The position numbers and the translations under genes were made by a program. DNA of 64,000 nt from Caulobacteraceae bacterium. GTDB lineage: Bacteria > Pseudomonadota > Alphaproteobacteria > Caulobacterales > Caulobacteraceae. Each line of letters begins with the position of its first letter. Position 1 is the stretch's first letter. Where the stretch lies: the NCBI GenBank assembly GCA_027489335.1, contig JAIXZX010000002.1, positions 144,219 through 208,218 of the forward strand, written 5' to 3'. Below, piece by piece: positions 46,304 to 54,574 of this stretch. Below the pieces are notes generated by a model. The model was not told the DNA's origin and made no database searches. It worked only from the letters and a program-made list of their open reading frames with translations.

Positions 46304-47298
46304 TCAACTAACCTGTCGACGATCTGGTCCACGCCCATGGAGACGGGATCCTGGCAAGGGAGGTTGAAGCGCGCGGCGGTCTCGTCACAGAGCCGGCGCG
46401 CCTCATCCGGGGCGAGGTTGGAGGTGTTGAAGGCGATTCCCACCGCTGTCACGCCGGGATTGGTCAGGGTGGCCGAGGCGAGGTTGGCCTCCAGACAGGC
46501 CTGAAGGTCCGGCAGGTCCCGGCCCGGCAGGCCGCGCATGTGCGGGCGTCCCGGCTCATGGCACAGGACGATGGCGTCCGGCTGGGCGCCGTGCAGCAGG
46601 CCGAGCGACACGCCGGCATAGGAAGGATGGAACAGGGAGCCCTGCCCCTCGATCAGGTCCCAGCCGCCGTCGTGGCGGGCCGGACTGATCGCCTCGATCC
46701 CGCCGGAGATGAAGTCGGCGATCACCGCATCGATGGGCACGCCCGACTGGGCGATGAAGATGCCGGTCTGGCCGGTGGCGCGGAAGTCCGCCGCCATGCC
46801 GCGGCCGCGCATTTCCCGCTCGAGGGCGAGCGTCGTGTACATCTTGCCGACCGAACAGTCGGTGCCGACGGTGAGCAGGCGGTGGCCGGCCCGGGGGCGG
46901 CCATTGCCCACGGCCATCTTCTTCGGCGGCTCGCGCACGTCGAACAGGGACAGGCCCCGGCGCTGGGCGGCTTCGACGATCTCGGGATGCTCCGTCAGGC
47001 GTTCATGCAGGCCAGAGGCCACATGCAGCCCCGCTTCCAGGGCGGCGACCACGTCGGCGACGATCTTCGGACCCAGCACGCCGCCGGCGTTGGCCACGCC
47101 GACGATCAGGGTCTTGGCGCCCTGGGCGGCGGCTTCAGCGAAGCCGAGATTGGGCAGGCCCAGGGTGACGGTGCAGTCGGGCCTGCGGTGTTCCCCAAGG
47201 CTCCAGTCCGGCCGCCAGTAGGCGACCCCGCGGGAGGTTTTGACAGACAGCTCATTCTGGGAGTCGCCAAGATAGAGCAGGTAGGGCGGCGGGATCAT
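46261..47298 (-). CDS. dgcN: DUF1611 family protein DgcN (D-glutamate N-acetyltransferase)
   Basis: A 345-residue DUF1611 protein. The N-terminus YLLYLGDSQNELSVKTSRGV and the P-loop-like TVGTDCSVGKMYTTLALERE are family hallmarks, as are QTGIFIAQSG and IEGQGSLFHPSYAGVSLGLL. DgcN has been reported to acetylate D-glutamate so that DgcA can racemise it; I apply that function by homology and gene order. Transcription comes from the direction of the LysR gene, whose stop is 85 bases upstream. Confidence 0.88.
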   Translation of the reverse strand: MIPPPYLLYLGDSQNELSVKTSRGVAYWRPDWSLGEHRRPDCTVTLGLPNLGFAEAAAQGAKTLIVGVANAGGVLGPKIVADVVAALEAGLHVASGLHERLTEHPEIVEAAQRRGLSLFDVREPPKKMAVGNGRPRAGHRLLTVGTDCSVGKMYTTLALEREMRGRGMAADFRATGQTGIFIAQSGVPIDAVIADFISGGIEAISPARHDGGWDLIEGQGSLFHPSYAGVSLGLLHGAQPDAIVLCHEPGRPHMRGLPGRDLPDLQACLEANLASATLTNPGVTAVGIAFNTSNLAPDEARRLCDETAARFNLPCQDPVSMGVDQIVDRLVECFAPSQPALNIGR

Positions 47299-47299
47299 A

Positions 47300-47380
47300 A
47301 TCTCTCACTTCGGGCCGGGGCGACGCTAGGCCCCGATCATCGCGCAACTGGGCCGCGCGCGAAGCTCGCAAGTGGGAGAT
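47300..47380 (-). promoter_or_regulatory. Candidate operator region of dgcN
   Basis: ATCTCTCACTT at 47300-47310 and AAGTGGGAGAT at 47370-47380 form an inverted repeat with 10 of 11 bases matching, spanning the whole gap between the LysR gene and dgcN. The inner arm also overlaps the ribosome-binding region of dgcN. This could be a two-site LysR operator, but the spacing (59 bases) is on the long side. Confidence 0.3.
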
Positions 47381-47383
47381 CGG

Positions 47384-48322
47384 TTATAGCCCCGGGTTAT
47401 GCGCCTGCTGCTGGTCCTGGATGTCGGCCTTCAGAGTATTCACGAAGGCCCGGGCCATCTTCGAAAGCGGCCGGTCTTCCAGATAGATGCAGTAGACCCC
47501 GAAATTGGCCGGCTGGATCAGCGGCCGGAAATCGAGATCCGGGCCCTGGTTCTCCCGGGCGGTGAACTCATCGACGATGGCCACGCCGGCGCCATGGCGC
47601 ACCAGGGCCGCAGCCACATAATAGGTCTGGACCACGATGCCCTCGGGCCGGGTCAGGCTGCCGCGCACCACCTCGCTGGCATAGAGGGCGCCGACCGGTC
47701 CGCTGCCGGCCAGGCTGATCAGCTCGTGGCCGCTGAAGCTCTCAATCCCAAGGCGCGGGGGCGCATCCGGCAGATAGTCCCGGCGATAGAGCAGGACGAG
47801 CTCGCCGGTGCCGATGCGGGTGTGGGCGAGCCTCGGATGACGCGGCGCGTCATAGGCCACCGCCAGATCGGCCTTGCGCTCATAGAGGGCGCGCAGGACG
47901 TCCTCGTCATGCAGGGTCTGCAGGGTGAAGGTGACGCCCGGGTGCCTCTGGCGGAACTGGGCCACCGCCCGCGGCGCCACCCCGAGCCCGAGGGACGGCA
48001 ACACCGCCAGGCCGATATGGGCCGAGCCGCCCTTCAGCAGGTTGCGGGTGGTCTCCTTCAGCGACTCGATCCGCGAATAGATCTCGTCCACATCCCGGAA
48101 CAGGGCGTGGGCCTCGTCGGTGGGCGTCAGGCGCCCCTTGACCAGCCGGAACAGGGGAAAGCCCAGCCGCCCCTCGGCGTGCTTCAGAACCTTGCTGACT
48201 GAGGGCTGCGAGACATAGAGGGCCCGGGCCGCGGCGCTGATCGAGCCCGCCCGATAGACCGCGTGGAAGACCTCGATGTGCCGGAGGTTCATGGAGGGGA
48301 GATTGGCGCCGGTCGGTTCCAT
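47384..48322 (-). CDS. dgcR: LysR-family regulator, likely DgcR
   Basis: A 312-residue LysR-type regulator. The winged helix is MNLRHIEVFHAVYRAGSISA followed by AARALYVSQPSVSKVLKHAE, and the effector domain begins near IGLAVLPSLGLG. Its position directly upstream of dgcN, dgcA and a glutamate-type symporter matches the D-glutamate-responsive regulator DgcR, unusually encoded on the same strand as its targets. The start is uncertain: 48322 has a GAGAGG-like site; 48292 starts right at the HTH and has none. Confidence 0.87.
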   Translation of the reverse strand: MEPTGANLPSMNLRHIEVFHAVYRAGSISAAARALYVSQPSVSKVLKHAEGRLGFPLFRLVKGRLTPTDEAHALFRDVDEIYSRIESLKETTRNLLKGGSAHIGLAVLPSLGLGVAPRAVAQFRQRHPGVTFTLQTLHDEDVLRALYERKADLAVAYDAPRHPRLAHTRIGTGELVLLYRRDYLPDAPPRLGIESFSGHELISLAGSGPVGALYASEVVRGSLTRPEGIVVQTYYVAAALVRHGAGVAIVDEFTARENQGPDLDFRPLIQPANFGVYCIYLEDRPLSKMARAFVNTLKADIQDQQQAHNPGL

Positions 48323-48427
48323 GGCCCTCTCAGACCATACCGACACCCCCCTCGCAAGGGCGGCCGCGGCTGGTCCGCCCCCAGGCGCCAGCCAGAGCCA
48401 GCACGAGGCGCCGGCCCTGGAACGCGC

Positions 48428-49972
48428 CTATTTCTGCGGCCGGCCGCGCGCCCTGCCCCGCCGTTTCAGATCCATCTGCAGGCCCAGGAGGCCCATCAGG
48501 ATGAGGCAGAGCGACACCACCACGCCGATGGTGATGTTCTGCACATCCCGGCCAAACGGCGCGAGGAAGCCCCACTTGTGGGCGTAAGCGAAACTGGCCA
48601 GTTCCGGCCTGGCCGCATCAGGCGTGACGTCGGCGAGGACCCCGCTGGCGGTGTCCACATAGACGGTGGCGTTGACCGGGGCGCCGTAGTCGAGGCGCCA
48701 GACCGGCAGGCGCTTGTTGCGGAAGTCATAGCCATCGCCGAAGCCGGTGACGACGCCGACATCCTCGATCTGCGCCCGCCCGACGCGAGTGAACCGCTCG
48801 CCGAGCTCAATGGCGTAGGCTCGGTCGCCCCCCGCCCAGGGCGCGCCGGTGGCGGCGTCGAGATAGACGATCTCCCCCTGGCGAGGACGGCCGTCGAAGC
48901 GAGCGTGACGCATCTCATGGTGGCCCTGTGGGCCATGGCTCGGATCGCCGGCCAGGGCCAGCCGATAGAACCAGCCTCCCGTCGCCGACTGCACCAGGGA
49001 CAGGCTGTTGACCTCCAGCCCCCGGGTGGCCTCGTCCCACCTGGCCTGGATCGGATAGGCCGCGCCGGCCAGCTCCAGGGGCGGCGACAGGGTAAGGGTG
49101 CGCTCACCATCCGGTCCGCTGTGGACGATCAGGTGGAAGAGGCCGCTGCCGGCCAGGGCCAGGATCGGCAGCCAGAGGACATAGCCGGCGATCCTGTGCC
49201 AGCCGCGCACCCCGGGCGCCGGCCCGCCCCGACGGATCAGCGCCAGCATGACGAGGCCTGAGACGGCCATGAGGATCAGGGTCACAAGCCCCGCCGCCAT
49301 CAGCGCCACCCGCAAGCCTTCCAGGGGCCTGGGCATCCAGCTCCAGGTATGGATCCACTGGAAGGCGGTGAGCAGCGTGGCCTGCCGCCGGTTGGTGAGG
49401 GAGGCCAGGGCGTTGGTCTCGGTATAGACATAGGCGGTCAGCCGGTCGGGCCGATCAAACTCCACCCGGTAGACCGGCAGCAGGCGGTTGACCGCCGGAT
49501 AGGCCTCGGAGAAGGCGGTGATCCGGGTCATGGCCGCCACCGCCTCGGTCTCGGCGCCGGTGAAATAGCGGGCCAGGAAGACGGCGTGGCGCGCGTCATG
49601 GTTCGCCAGCTCCGCCCCATCGGCCAGGCGGAAGTAGCGGCGGGGCGCATCCTGGGTCTCGGTGACCTGCAGCAGGGTCTCACCTTCGCCGACGATCACC
49701 TTCACCGCGGCCGCCCGCGCCACCCCGGCCTCGGCCAGGATCGCCTCCAGGGGCCTGGACGAAGACAGGTCGATGGCCCGCTGGGGCGGGAAGAACTTGG
49801 CGGGCTGGGGGCCGAACATGCTCATGGACACATGGATCAGGCCCGAGGCGCCCCATAGCACAAGGGTCAGCCCGCCGATGATGGCGATGGAACGATGCAG
49901 CCAGATGATGCGGGCGCGCAGTCGGGCGATGGTGGCCAGTGCGGCCGGCGCACGGCGCTCAACAGAAGACAT
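48428..49972 (-). CDS. PepSY domain-containing membrane protein
   Basis: A 514-residue inner-membrane protein with four main helices (about residues 22-45, 195-220, 245-270 and near the C-terminus) and periplasmic PepSY-type domains between them. Recognisable parts are RLRARIIWLHRSIAIIGGLT at the start and IAGYVLWLPILALAGSGLFH in the middle, with VWRLDYGAPVNATVYVDTAS in a PepSY repeat. Such proteins often accompany siderophore or metal receptors and may act in iron reduction. CGAGG lies six bases before the ATG at 49972. No receptor gene is adjacent here. Confidence 0.85.
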   Translation of the reverse strand: MSSVERRAPAALATIARLRARIIWLHRSIAIIGGLTLVLWGASGLIHVSMSMFGPQPAKFFPPQRAIDLSSSRPLEAILAEAGVARAAAVKVIVGEGETLLQVTETQDAPRRYFRLADGAELANHDARHAVFLARYFTGAETEAVAAMTRITAFSEAYPAVNRLLPVYRVEFDRPDRLTAYVYTETNALASLTNRRQATLLTAFQWIHTWSWMPRPLEGLRVALMAAGLVTLILMAVSGLVMLALIRRGGPAPGVRGWHRIAGYVLWLPILALAGSGLFHLIVHSGPDGERTLTLSPPLELAGAAYPIQARWDEATRGLEVNSLSLVQSATGGWFYRLALAGDPSHGPQGHHEMRHARFDGRPRQGEIVYLDAATGAPWAGGDRAYAIELGERFTRVGRAQIEDVGVVTGFGDGYDFRNKRLPVWRLDYGAPVNATVYVDTASGVLADVTPDAARPELASFAYAHKWGFLAPFGRDVQNITIGVVVSLCLILMGLLGLQMDLKRRGRARGRPQK

Positions 49973-50091
49973 GGAAAACCTCGAAAGGCGCGGGGGATAG
50001 GCAGGCGCGCGGTGGGGCGTGGAGGCGCATGGCCCCCATGCCCACGGCATGGCGAAGCGCGCCCAGCCGGTTCAGACCAGGCGGCGTGACG

Positions 50092-50502
50092 TCAGAGGGC
50101 CTGTGGAGGTCCGGTGGACCACGGGGGCGGCGCAGACAGGCCGCGGTCAAACAGCTCGGCCAGGGCGTGAGCCGAGCGCGGCGCAGGCCCGTCATAGACG
50201 ACAGCTTCGACATGGACGCCATCATCGGGCGGGGCGACCTGGAGGCCGCCTGCGAAGACGCAGGGCGCCGCCGGGCGAGGTTCGTCGTCCTCTGGGTCGT
50301 CAGAGACGTCCGAGGCCAGGCGCATGGCGCCGGTGGACGGGTCGACGGTCATTTCCACGAAGCCCTGATTGGTGCAGATGGCGATCCGCACGCCCTCGGC
50401 CTCGCTGGTCTCGACCATGTAGCCGGTGGGCACCAGGGCGCGGAACAGCAGGGTCACGAGCACCAGCGCCACAAAGACGCGCGCTCCCCTCAGCCTGTTC
50501 AT
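50092..50502 (-). CDS. DUF2946-like small exported or membrane protein
   Basis: A 136-residue protein with an N-terminal hydrophobic helix (RVFVALVLVTLLFRALVPTG) followed by YMVETSEAEGVRIAICTNQG, a cysteine-containing segment, and a Pro-rich end (LSAPPPWSTGPPQAL). This matches the DUF2946 pattern. The function is unknown; members are often next to TonB receptors and PepSY proteins in copper- or iron-related clusters. The start may be 50502 or the ATG four codons earlier at 50514. It lies 119 bases upstream of the PepSY gene. Confidence 0.75.
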   Translation of the reverse strand: MNRLRGARVFVALVLVTLLFRALVPTGYMVETSEAEGVRIAICTNQGFVEMTVDPSTGAMRLASDVSDDPEDDEPRPAAPCVFAGGLQVAPPDDGVHVEAVVYDGPAPRSAHALAELFDRGLSAPPPWSTGPPQAL

Positions 50503-50568
50503 GCCCCAACCCATGGCGGCGCGATTAGCAGGCGCCGGATGGGGCGTCCATAGGCCCGATGGCGGAGG

Positions 50569-51360
50569 CTATTCCACGGCCAGGATGACGTGAGGCGCCT
50601 TGATGAGGGCGCTAGCCCGGACGCCGACAGCAAGGCCCAGGGCCTCGGCGCTGTCGCGGGTGACGGTAGCGACCAGGGACTTGCCAGCGCCGATGTCGAG
50701 GGCGATCTCGCTGTTGACCTCGCCGTCGACCCGGGCGCTCACCCGACCGGGGATCTGGTTGCGGGCCGAGGTGCGCAAGCCCTCCCCCACCGCCAGCATG
50801 ACGAAGCTCGCCTTGATCAAGGCGATGGCCGGGGCGCCGACCCTGAGGTCCAGGTCCTCGACGCTCTGCCGGGTCAGGAGCGCGGTGATGGCCACCCCTT
50901 CTCCCAGGTCGAGCTCCACCTCGGCGCTGACTGCGCTGGCGGTGATCTGACGGATGGTTCCGCGCAGCGCGTTGCGCGCGCTGGTGCGCATTCCAAGGCT
51001 CCAGAACAGGTCGCGACCGGCGCCTTCGCCGAGGTGGCTTTCCAGCTTGGCCAAGGTGGCCTCCAGCTCAACCCTCACCCGCCCGAAGGCCGTCACCACC
51101 GCCTGCCCGCGCGGCGTGAGGCTGGCCGCGCCGCCCGCACGTCCGCCCGGCGCGGCGTCGATGAGCGGCCCTTCAAAGAGGTTGTTCATGGCCTGGACGG
51201 CGTCCCAGGCCCCCTTGTAGCTGAGCCCCAGCCGCTTGGCAGCGGCGCTGATAGAGCCCAGCTCTGCAACCGCCTCCAGCAGCGCCACCCGCTCGAGGCT
51301 GGCCCGCGCGCCACCGCGCTGAAAGGTGAGCGCGGCGGTCAGATCGCCCTCTGTCCCCAT
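50569..51360 (-). CDS. modE: Molybdate-responsive regulator ModE
   Basis: A 263-residue ModE-type regulator. The N-terminal winged helix contains VALLEAVAELGSISAAAKRL followed by GLSYKGAWDAVQAMNNLFEG, and GGRAGGAASLTPRG is a ModE signature. The C-terminal half holds two molybdate-binding Mop/TOBE repeats, each starting with a TSARNALRG- or TSARNQIPG-like segment and ending in IKASFVMLAV or IKAPHVILAV. It should bind molybdate and repress modABC, which is divergent from it, through the site between them. Confidence 0.93.
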   Translation of the reverse strand: MGTEGDLTAALTFQRGGARASLERVALLEAVAELGSISAAAKRLGLSYKGAWDAVQAMNNLFEGPLIDAAPGGRAGGAASLTPRGQAVVTAFGRVRVELEATLAKLESHLGEGAGRDLFWSLGMRTSARNALRGTIRQITASAVSAEVELDLGEGVAITALLTRQSVEDLDLRVGAPAIALIKASFVMLAVGEGLRTSARNQIPGRVSARVDGEVNSEIALDIGAGKSLVATVTRDSAEALGLAVGVRASALIKAPHVILAVE

Positions 51361-51452
51361 GGCTGATCCCGCCCCTGCCTGCGACCTGGTCACCAGACAC
51401 CCAGCCATAAGGCGTGGCTTCAGTGGCCTCCGATTGCCTAAGGATGGGCGCC

Positions 51453-51481
51453 ATCGTTATATAGCGCAACTACATAACCAG
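51453..51481 (+). promoter_or_regulatory. ModE box upstream of modA
   Basis: ATCGTTATATA, seven bases, then TACATAACCAG. The left half is nearly identical to the known ModE consensus half ATCGNTATATA, and the right half matches its complement (TATATAACGAT) at 8 of 11 positions. It lies 30 bases upstream of the modA start, where bound ModE would block transcription when molybdate is abundant. Confidence 0.8.
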
Positions 51482-51510
51482 GCCGGGCGACCTTCGCCCC
51501 GGAAGGGCAG

Positions 51511-52269
51511 ATGACCGCGCGTCGCACCGTTCTCACCGGGCTCCTCGTCAGCCTCGCCCTGGCCGCCTGCGCCGCCCCGGCCCGGACCGCCGAGACCCGC
51601 ATCGCTGTCGCCGCCAACTTCGCCGAGCCGGCCCGGGAGATCGCCGCCCGATTTGAGGCGACCACAGGCCACAGGGCGGTGCTGAGCTTTGCCTCGTCAG
51701 GGCAGTTCTTCGCCCAGATCGCCAATGGCGCACCCTTTGACGTCTTCCTCTCGGCCGACGCCGAGCGGCCGATCATGGTCGAGGCGGACGGCCTGTCGGT
51801 TCGCGGCTCGCGCTTCACTTACGCCACCGGGCGTCTGGTGCTCTGGAGCAGGACGCCGGGGCTGGTGGACGGCGGCGGCGCTATCCTGGCCCGCGGCGGC
51901 TTCGACAAGCTCGCCCTCGCCGACCCGAAGACCGCGCCCTATGGCCTGGCGGCGGTGGAGACCCTGCGCAGGCTCGGCCTTTCCGATCGGCTGTCGCCCC
52001 GGCTGGTGACGGGAACCTCGATCACCCAGGCCTACCAGTTCACCGACACCGGCGCGGCCGAACTCGGCTTCGTGGCTCTCTCCCAGGTCGTGGGCCATGA
52101 TCGTGGCTCTCGGTGGATCGTGCCGGCGACCCACCACAGCCCCATCGCTCAGCAGGCGGTCCTGTTGAAGCGGGGCGCCGACAATGCGGCCGCGAGAGCC
52201 TTCATGGTCTTCCTCAAAGGACCAGAGGCCCGGGCGATCATCCGGCGCTACGGCTATGAGGTCGGTTGA
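51511..52269 (+). CDS. modA: Molybdate ABC transporter substrate-binding protein
   Basis: A 252-residue periplasmic molybdate-binding protein. The signal region ([15 protein letters not shown]) contains a lipobox-like LAAC, so it may be lipid-anchored. The family pattern follows: [20 protein letters not shown], then [20 protein letters not shown] and [11 protein letters not shown], then [13 protein letters not shown] and [25 protein letters not shown] precedes the ATG. The stop codon overlaps the modB start. Confidence 0.94.
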   Translation: MTARRTVLTGLLVSLALAACAAPARTAETRIAVAANFAEPAREIAARFEATTGHRAVLSFASSGQFFAQIANGAPFDVFLSADAERPIMVEADGLSVRGSRFTYATGRLVLWSRTPGLVDGGGAILARGGFDKLALADPKTAPYGLAAVETLRRLGLSDRLSPRLVTGTSITQAYQFTDTGAAELGFVALSQVVGHDRGSRWIVPATHHSPIAQQAVLLKRGADNAAARAFMVFLKGPEARAIIRRYGYEVG

Positions 52270-52934
52270 TGGGTGAGATCATCTGGCTGACCGTCAAGCT
52301 GGCGGGGATCACCACTGTCCTCCTGCTGATCCTGGCCACGCCGGTGGCCTGGTGGCTGGCCCGCAGCCAGGCCTGGTGGAAGGAGATCGTCGGCGCGGTG
52401 GTGGCCCTGCCCATCGTCCTGCCGCCGACGGTGCTGGGCTTCTATCTGCTGCTGGCCCTCGGACCCGACAGCCCGCTGATGGCGCCGCTTCAGCCGTTTG
52501 GGATACGCACCCTGGCCTTCACCTTCGAGGGCCTGGTCATCGGCTCGATCATCTATTCCCTGCCCTTCGCGGTGCAGCCGATCCGCAACGCCTTCCAGGC
52601 CATCGGGGAGCGCCCCTTTGAGGTGGCCGCCACCCTGCGCGCCTCGCCGATCGACGCCTTTTTCAGCGTCGCCCTGCCGCTCGCCCGCCCGGGCTTTCTC
52701 GTGGCGGCGATCCTGACCTTCGCCCACACCATCGGCGAGTTCGGGGTGGTGCTGATGATCGGCGGCGGCATTCCCGGTGAGACCGAGGTCCTCTCCATCG
52801 AGATCTACAGGCTGGTCGAGGCCCTGGAATGGGACAGGGCTCACCAGCTGGCCGGCCTGCTGCTGGTCTTCGCCTTCGCCGTCATGCTGAGCCTGCTGCT
52901 GATCGAGCGACGGACCGGGCGGCTGCGCCCATGA
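52269..52934 (+). CDS. modB: Molybdate ABC transporter permease
   Basis: A 221-residue permease with five membrane helices. The coupling motif facing the ATPase lies in [20 protein letters not shown], and the segment [20 protein letters not shown] is typical of ModB. It forms the channel of the ModABC importer. The ATG shares bases with the modA stop (TGATG), so translation is coupled; an overlapping TTG one codon earlier is less likely. Confidence 0.95.
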   Translation: MGEIIWLTVKLAGITTVLLLILATPVAWWLARSQAWWKEIVGAVVALPIVLPPTVLGFYLLLALGPDSPLMAPLQPFGIRTLAFTFEGLVIGSIIYSLPFAVQPIRNAFQAIGERPFEVAATLRASPIDAFFSVALPLARPGFLVAAILTFAHTIGEFGVVLMIGGGIPGETEVLSIEIYRLVEALEWDRAHQLAGLLLVFAFAVMLSLLLIERRTGRLRP

Positions 52935-53758
52935 GCCGCGCCCCTGGCCGGATCGAAGCGAGGTTCAGTGGCCGGCTTGGCGACTTCACCCTCGACGCCG
53001 AGCTCAGCACGCCGGCGGCTGGCGTCACGGTGCTGTTCGGACCCTCCGGCTGCGGCAAGACCACCCTGCTGCGCTGCGTGGCCGGTCTGGAGCGGCTGCC
53101 CGGGCGCCTCGTCGTCGAGGGCGAGGTCTGGCAGGACGAGGCGCGCTTCCTCCCCGCCCATCAGCGTCCGGTGGGCTATGTCTTCCAGGAGGCCAGCCTG
53201 CTGGCCCACCTGTCGGTGCGGCGCAATCTGCTGTTCGGCTTTCAGCGGACCCGGGACGAACAGCGGATCACCCTCGATCAGGTGGTTAGCCTTCTGGGCC
53301 TGGACCACCTGCTGGAGCGTGGCGTCGCGCGGCTGTCTGGCGGCGAGCGCCAGCGGGTGGCCATCGGCCGGGCCCTTTTGTCCCAGCCGCGCCTGCTGCT
53401 GATGGACGAGCCGCTGGCCAGTCTCGACCGGGCCCGCAAGGCCGAGGTGCTCCCCTATCTGGAACGCCTGCACAGCGATCTGGCCATCCCGATCCTCTAT
53501 GTCACGCATGATCCAGCTGAGGCCGCCAGGCTGGGCGACAGGCAGATCACCCTGAGCGAGGGCCGAACGGGCCCCGTCATTGAGACTCGGGACGATGCGC
53601 AAGGCGCCCGGCTCGCCGCGCGGCTGGCGGAGGTCGGACCAGAGCGGTTGTTTGAAGACCTCTGCGCGACGGGCGTCCCACCGGAACTCGCCCAGCTGAC
53701 CCTCGCAGCGCTCCTGGCCGGTCTCCCGCCCTGGCGAATCTCAGATGGAGGGCGGTGA
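52931..53758 (+). CDS. modC: Molybdate ABC transporter ATPase without Mop domain
   Basis: A 275-residue ATPase that drives molybdate import. Walker A is GPSGCGKTT at residues 37-45, the signature is [17 protein letters not shown], Walker B is [12 protein letters not shown], and the switch histidine is in [10 protein letters not shown]. Typical ModC proteins are about 350 residues because of a C-terminal Mop/TOBE domain; here only about 65 residues follow the ATPase core and they do not show a Mop pattern. The start is the ATG of the ATGA overlap with modB. It is convergent with the next hydrolase gene, two bases away. Confidence 0.93.
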   Translation: MSRAPGRIEARFSGRLGDFTLDAELSTPAAGVTVLFGPSGCGKTTLLRCVAGLERLPGRLVVEGEVWQDEARFLPAHQRPVGYVFQEASLLAHLSVRRNLLFGFQRTRDEQRITLDQVVSLLGLDHLLERGVARLSGGERQRVAIGRALLSQPRLLLMDEPLASLDRARKAEVLPYLERLHSDLAIPILYVTHDPAEAARLGDRQITLSEGRTGPVIETRDDAQGARLAARLAEVGPERLFEDLCATGVPPELAQLTLAALLAGLPPWRISDGGR

Positions 53759-53760
53759 GG

Positions 53761-54543
53761 TCAGGCCGGTTCCAGGTGACGCTTCCAGAAGGCCAGCCAG
53801 GAGTCCCGCTCATGCGCCGGGATTTCCACGTGCCGCCCCGGATTGATGTGCATGGTCTTCTCGGTCGAGCCGAAGGCGTCGAACAGGGCGATCCCCTGGT
53901 CCCGCTTCATCAGTTCATCCTCCCACTGGTAGACGAACATCAGGGGGATGCGGATCTGTTCGGCGGCGGCCTTGTGATCTTCCAGTCCTGGAAATGCGCC
54001 GAACAGGCCGAAGATGGCGCAGGCGATCCGCGGCTCCTCGGCGACAAACGGCACGCCGAACCGGGTCCCCATGGAGACGCCCCAGTAGCCGACCTTGCGG
54101 TCTGAGCCGACAAAGTCGAGGGCCTGAGCTGCGTCCAGGACCGCCTTCCACTCCGCCGTCACCTTGGCGACGGTGTCGGGGTCGCGGGAAATTTTTGGTC
54201 GCTCGCCGCCCTCGGGGCGCTTGCCTTCCTGGGCGGCGCGGCCGGCCGCCAATGCTGCGGCGCGCGCCTTCTCCGCCTGCTCGCGGGTGATGCGATCGCC
54301 GTGCCCCGGCGCGTCGATGGCCACGGTCGCGTAGCCCAGGGTCTGGGCGTGGGTGACGGCCGCCCCGGCGATATTGGCCGCCTTCTTGTGCTGCGAGCCC
54401 CCGTGACCCAGCAGGATGAGCGGCCGTGAGCCCTTGGCCCCTTCCGGCGCCCAGATGCAGCCGGGCACGGTGTCGCCGCCCACCTGCAGCCGGAACTCCC
54501 GCCGCGTGACGCCGTCGGCGGTCTTTTCTCCGATGAAGTCCAT
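53761..54543 (-). CDS. Alpha/beta hydrolase, dienelactone-hydrolase-like
   Basis: A 260-residue alpha/beta hydrolase. The nucleophile region reads KVGYWGVSMGTRFGVPFVAE, giving a GVSMG elbow with serine. Earlier HGGSQHKK and IDAPGHGDR match the strand and turn pattern of dienelactone hydrolase-like or dipeptidyl-peptidase-like enzymes, and the C-terminal histidine is in NPGRHVEIP. The exact substrate is unknown. The ATG at 54543 has AGGGGA about six bases upstream, so longer in-frame starts are rejected. It lies 31 bases downstream of the acyl-CoA dehydrogenase gene and is probably co-transcribed. Confidence 0.83.
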   Translation of the reverse strand: MDFIGEKTADGVTRREFRLQVGGDTVPGCIWAPEGAKGSRPLILLGHGGSQHKKAANIAGAAVTHAQTLGYATVAIDAPGHGDRITREQAEKARAAALAAGRAAQEGKRPEGGERPKISRDPDTVAKVTAEWKAVLDAAQALDFVGSDRKVGYWGVSMGTRFGVPFVAEEPRIACAIFGLFGAFPGLEDHKAAAEQIRIPLMFVYQWEDELMKRDQGIALFDAFGSTEKTMHINPGRHVEIPAHERDSWLAFWKRHLEPA

Positions 54544-54574
54544 CTCGTCCCCTGGGTTCGTTTTTCTTGTGATG

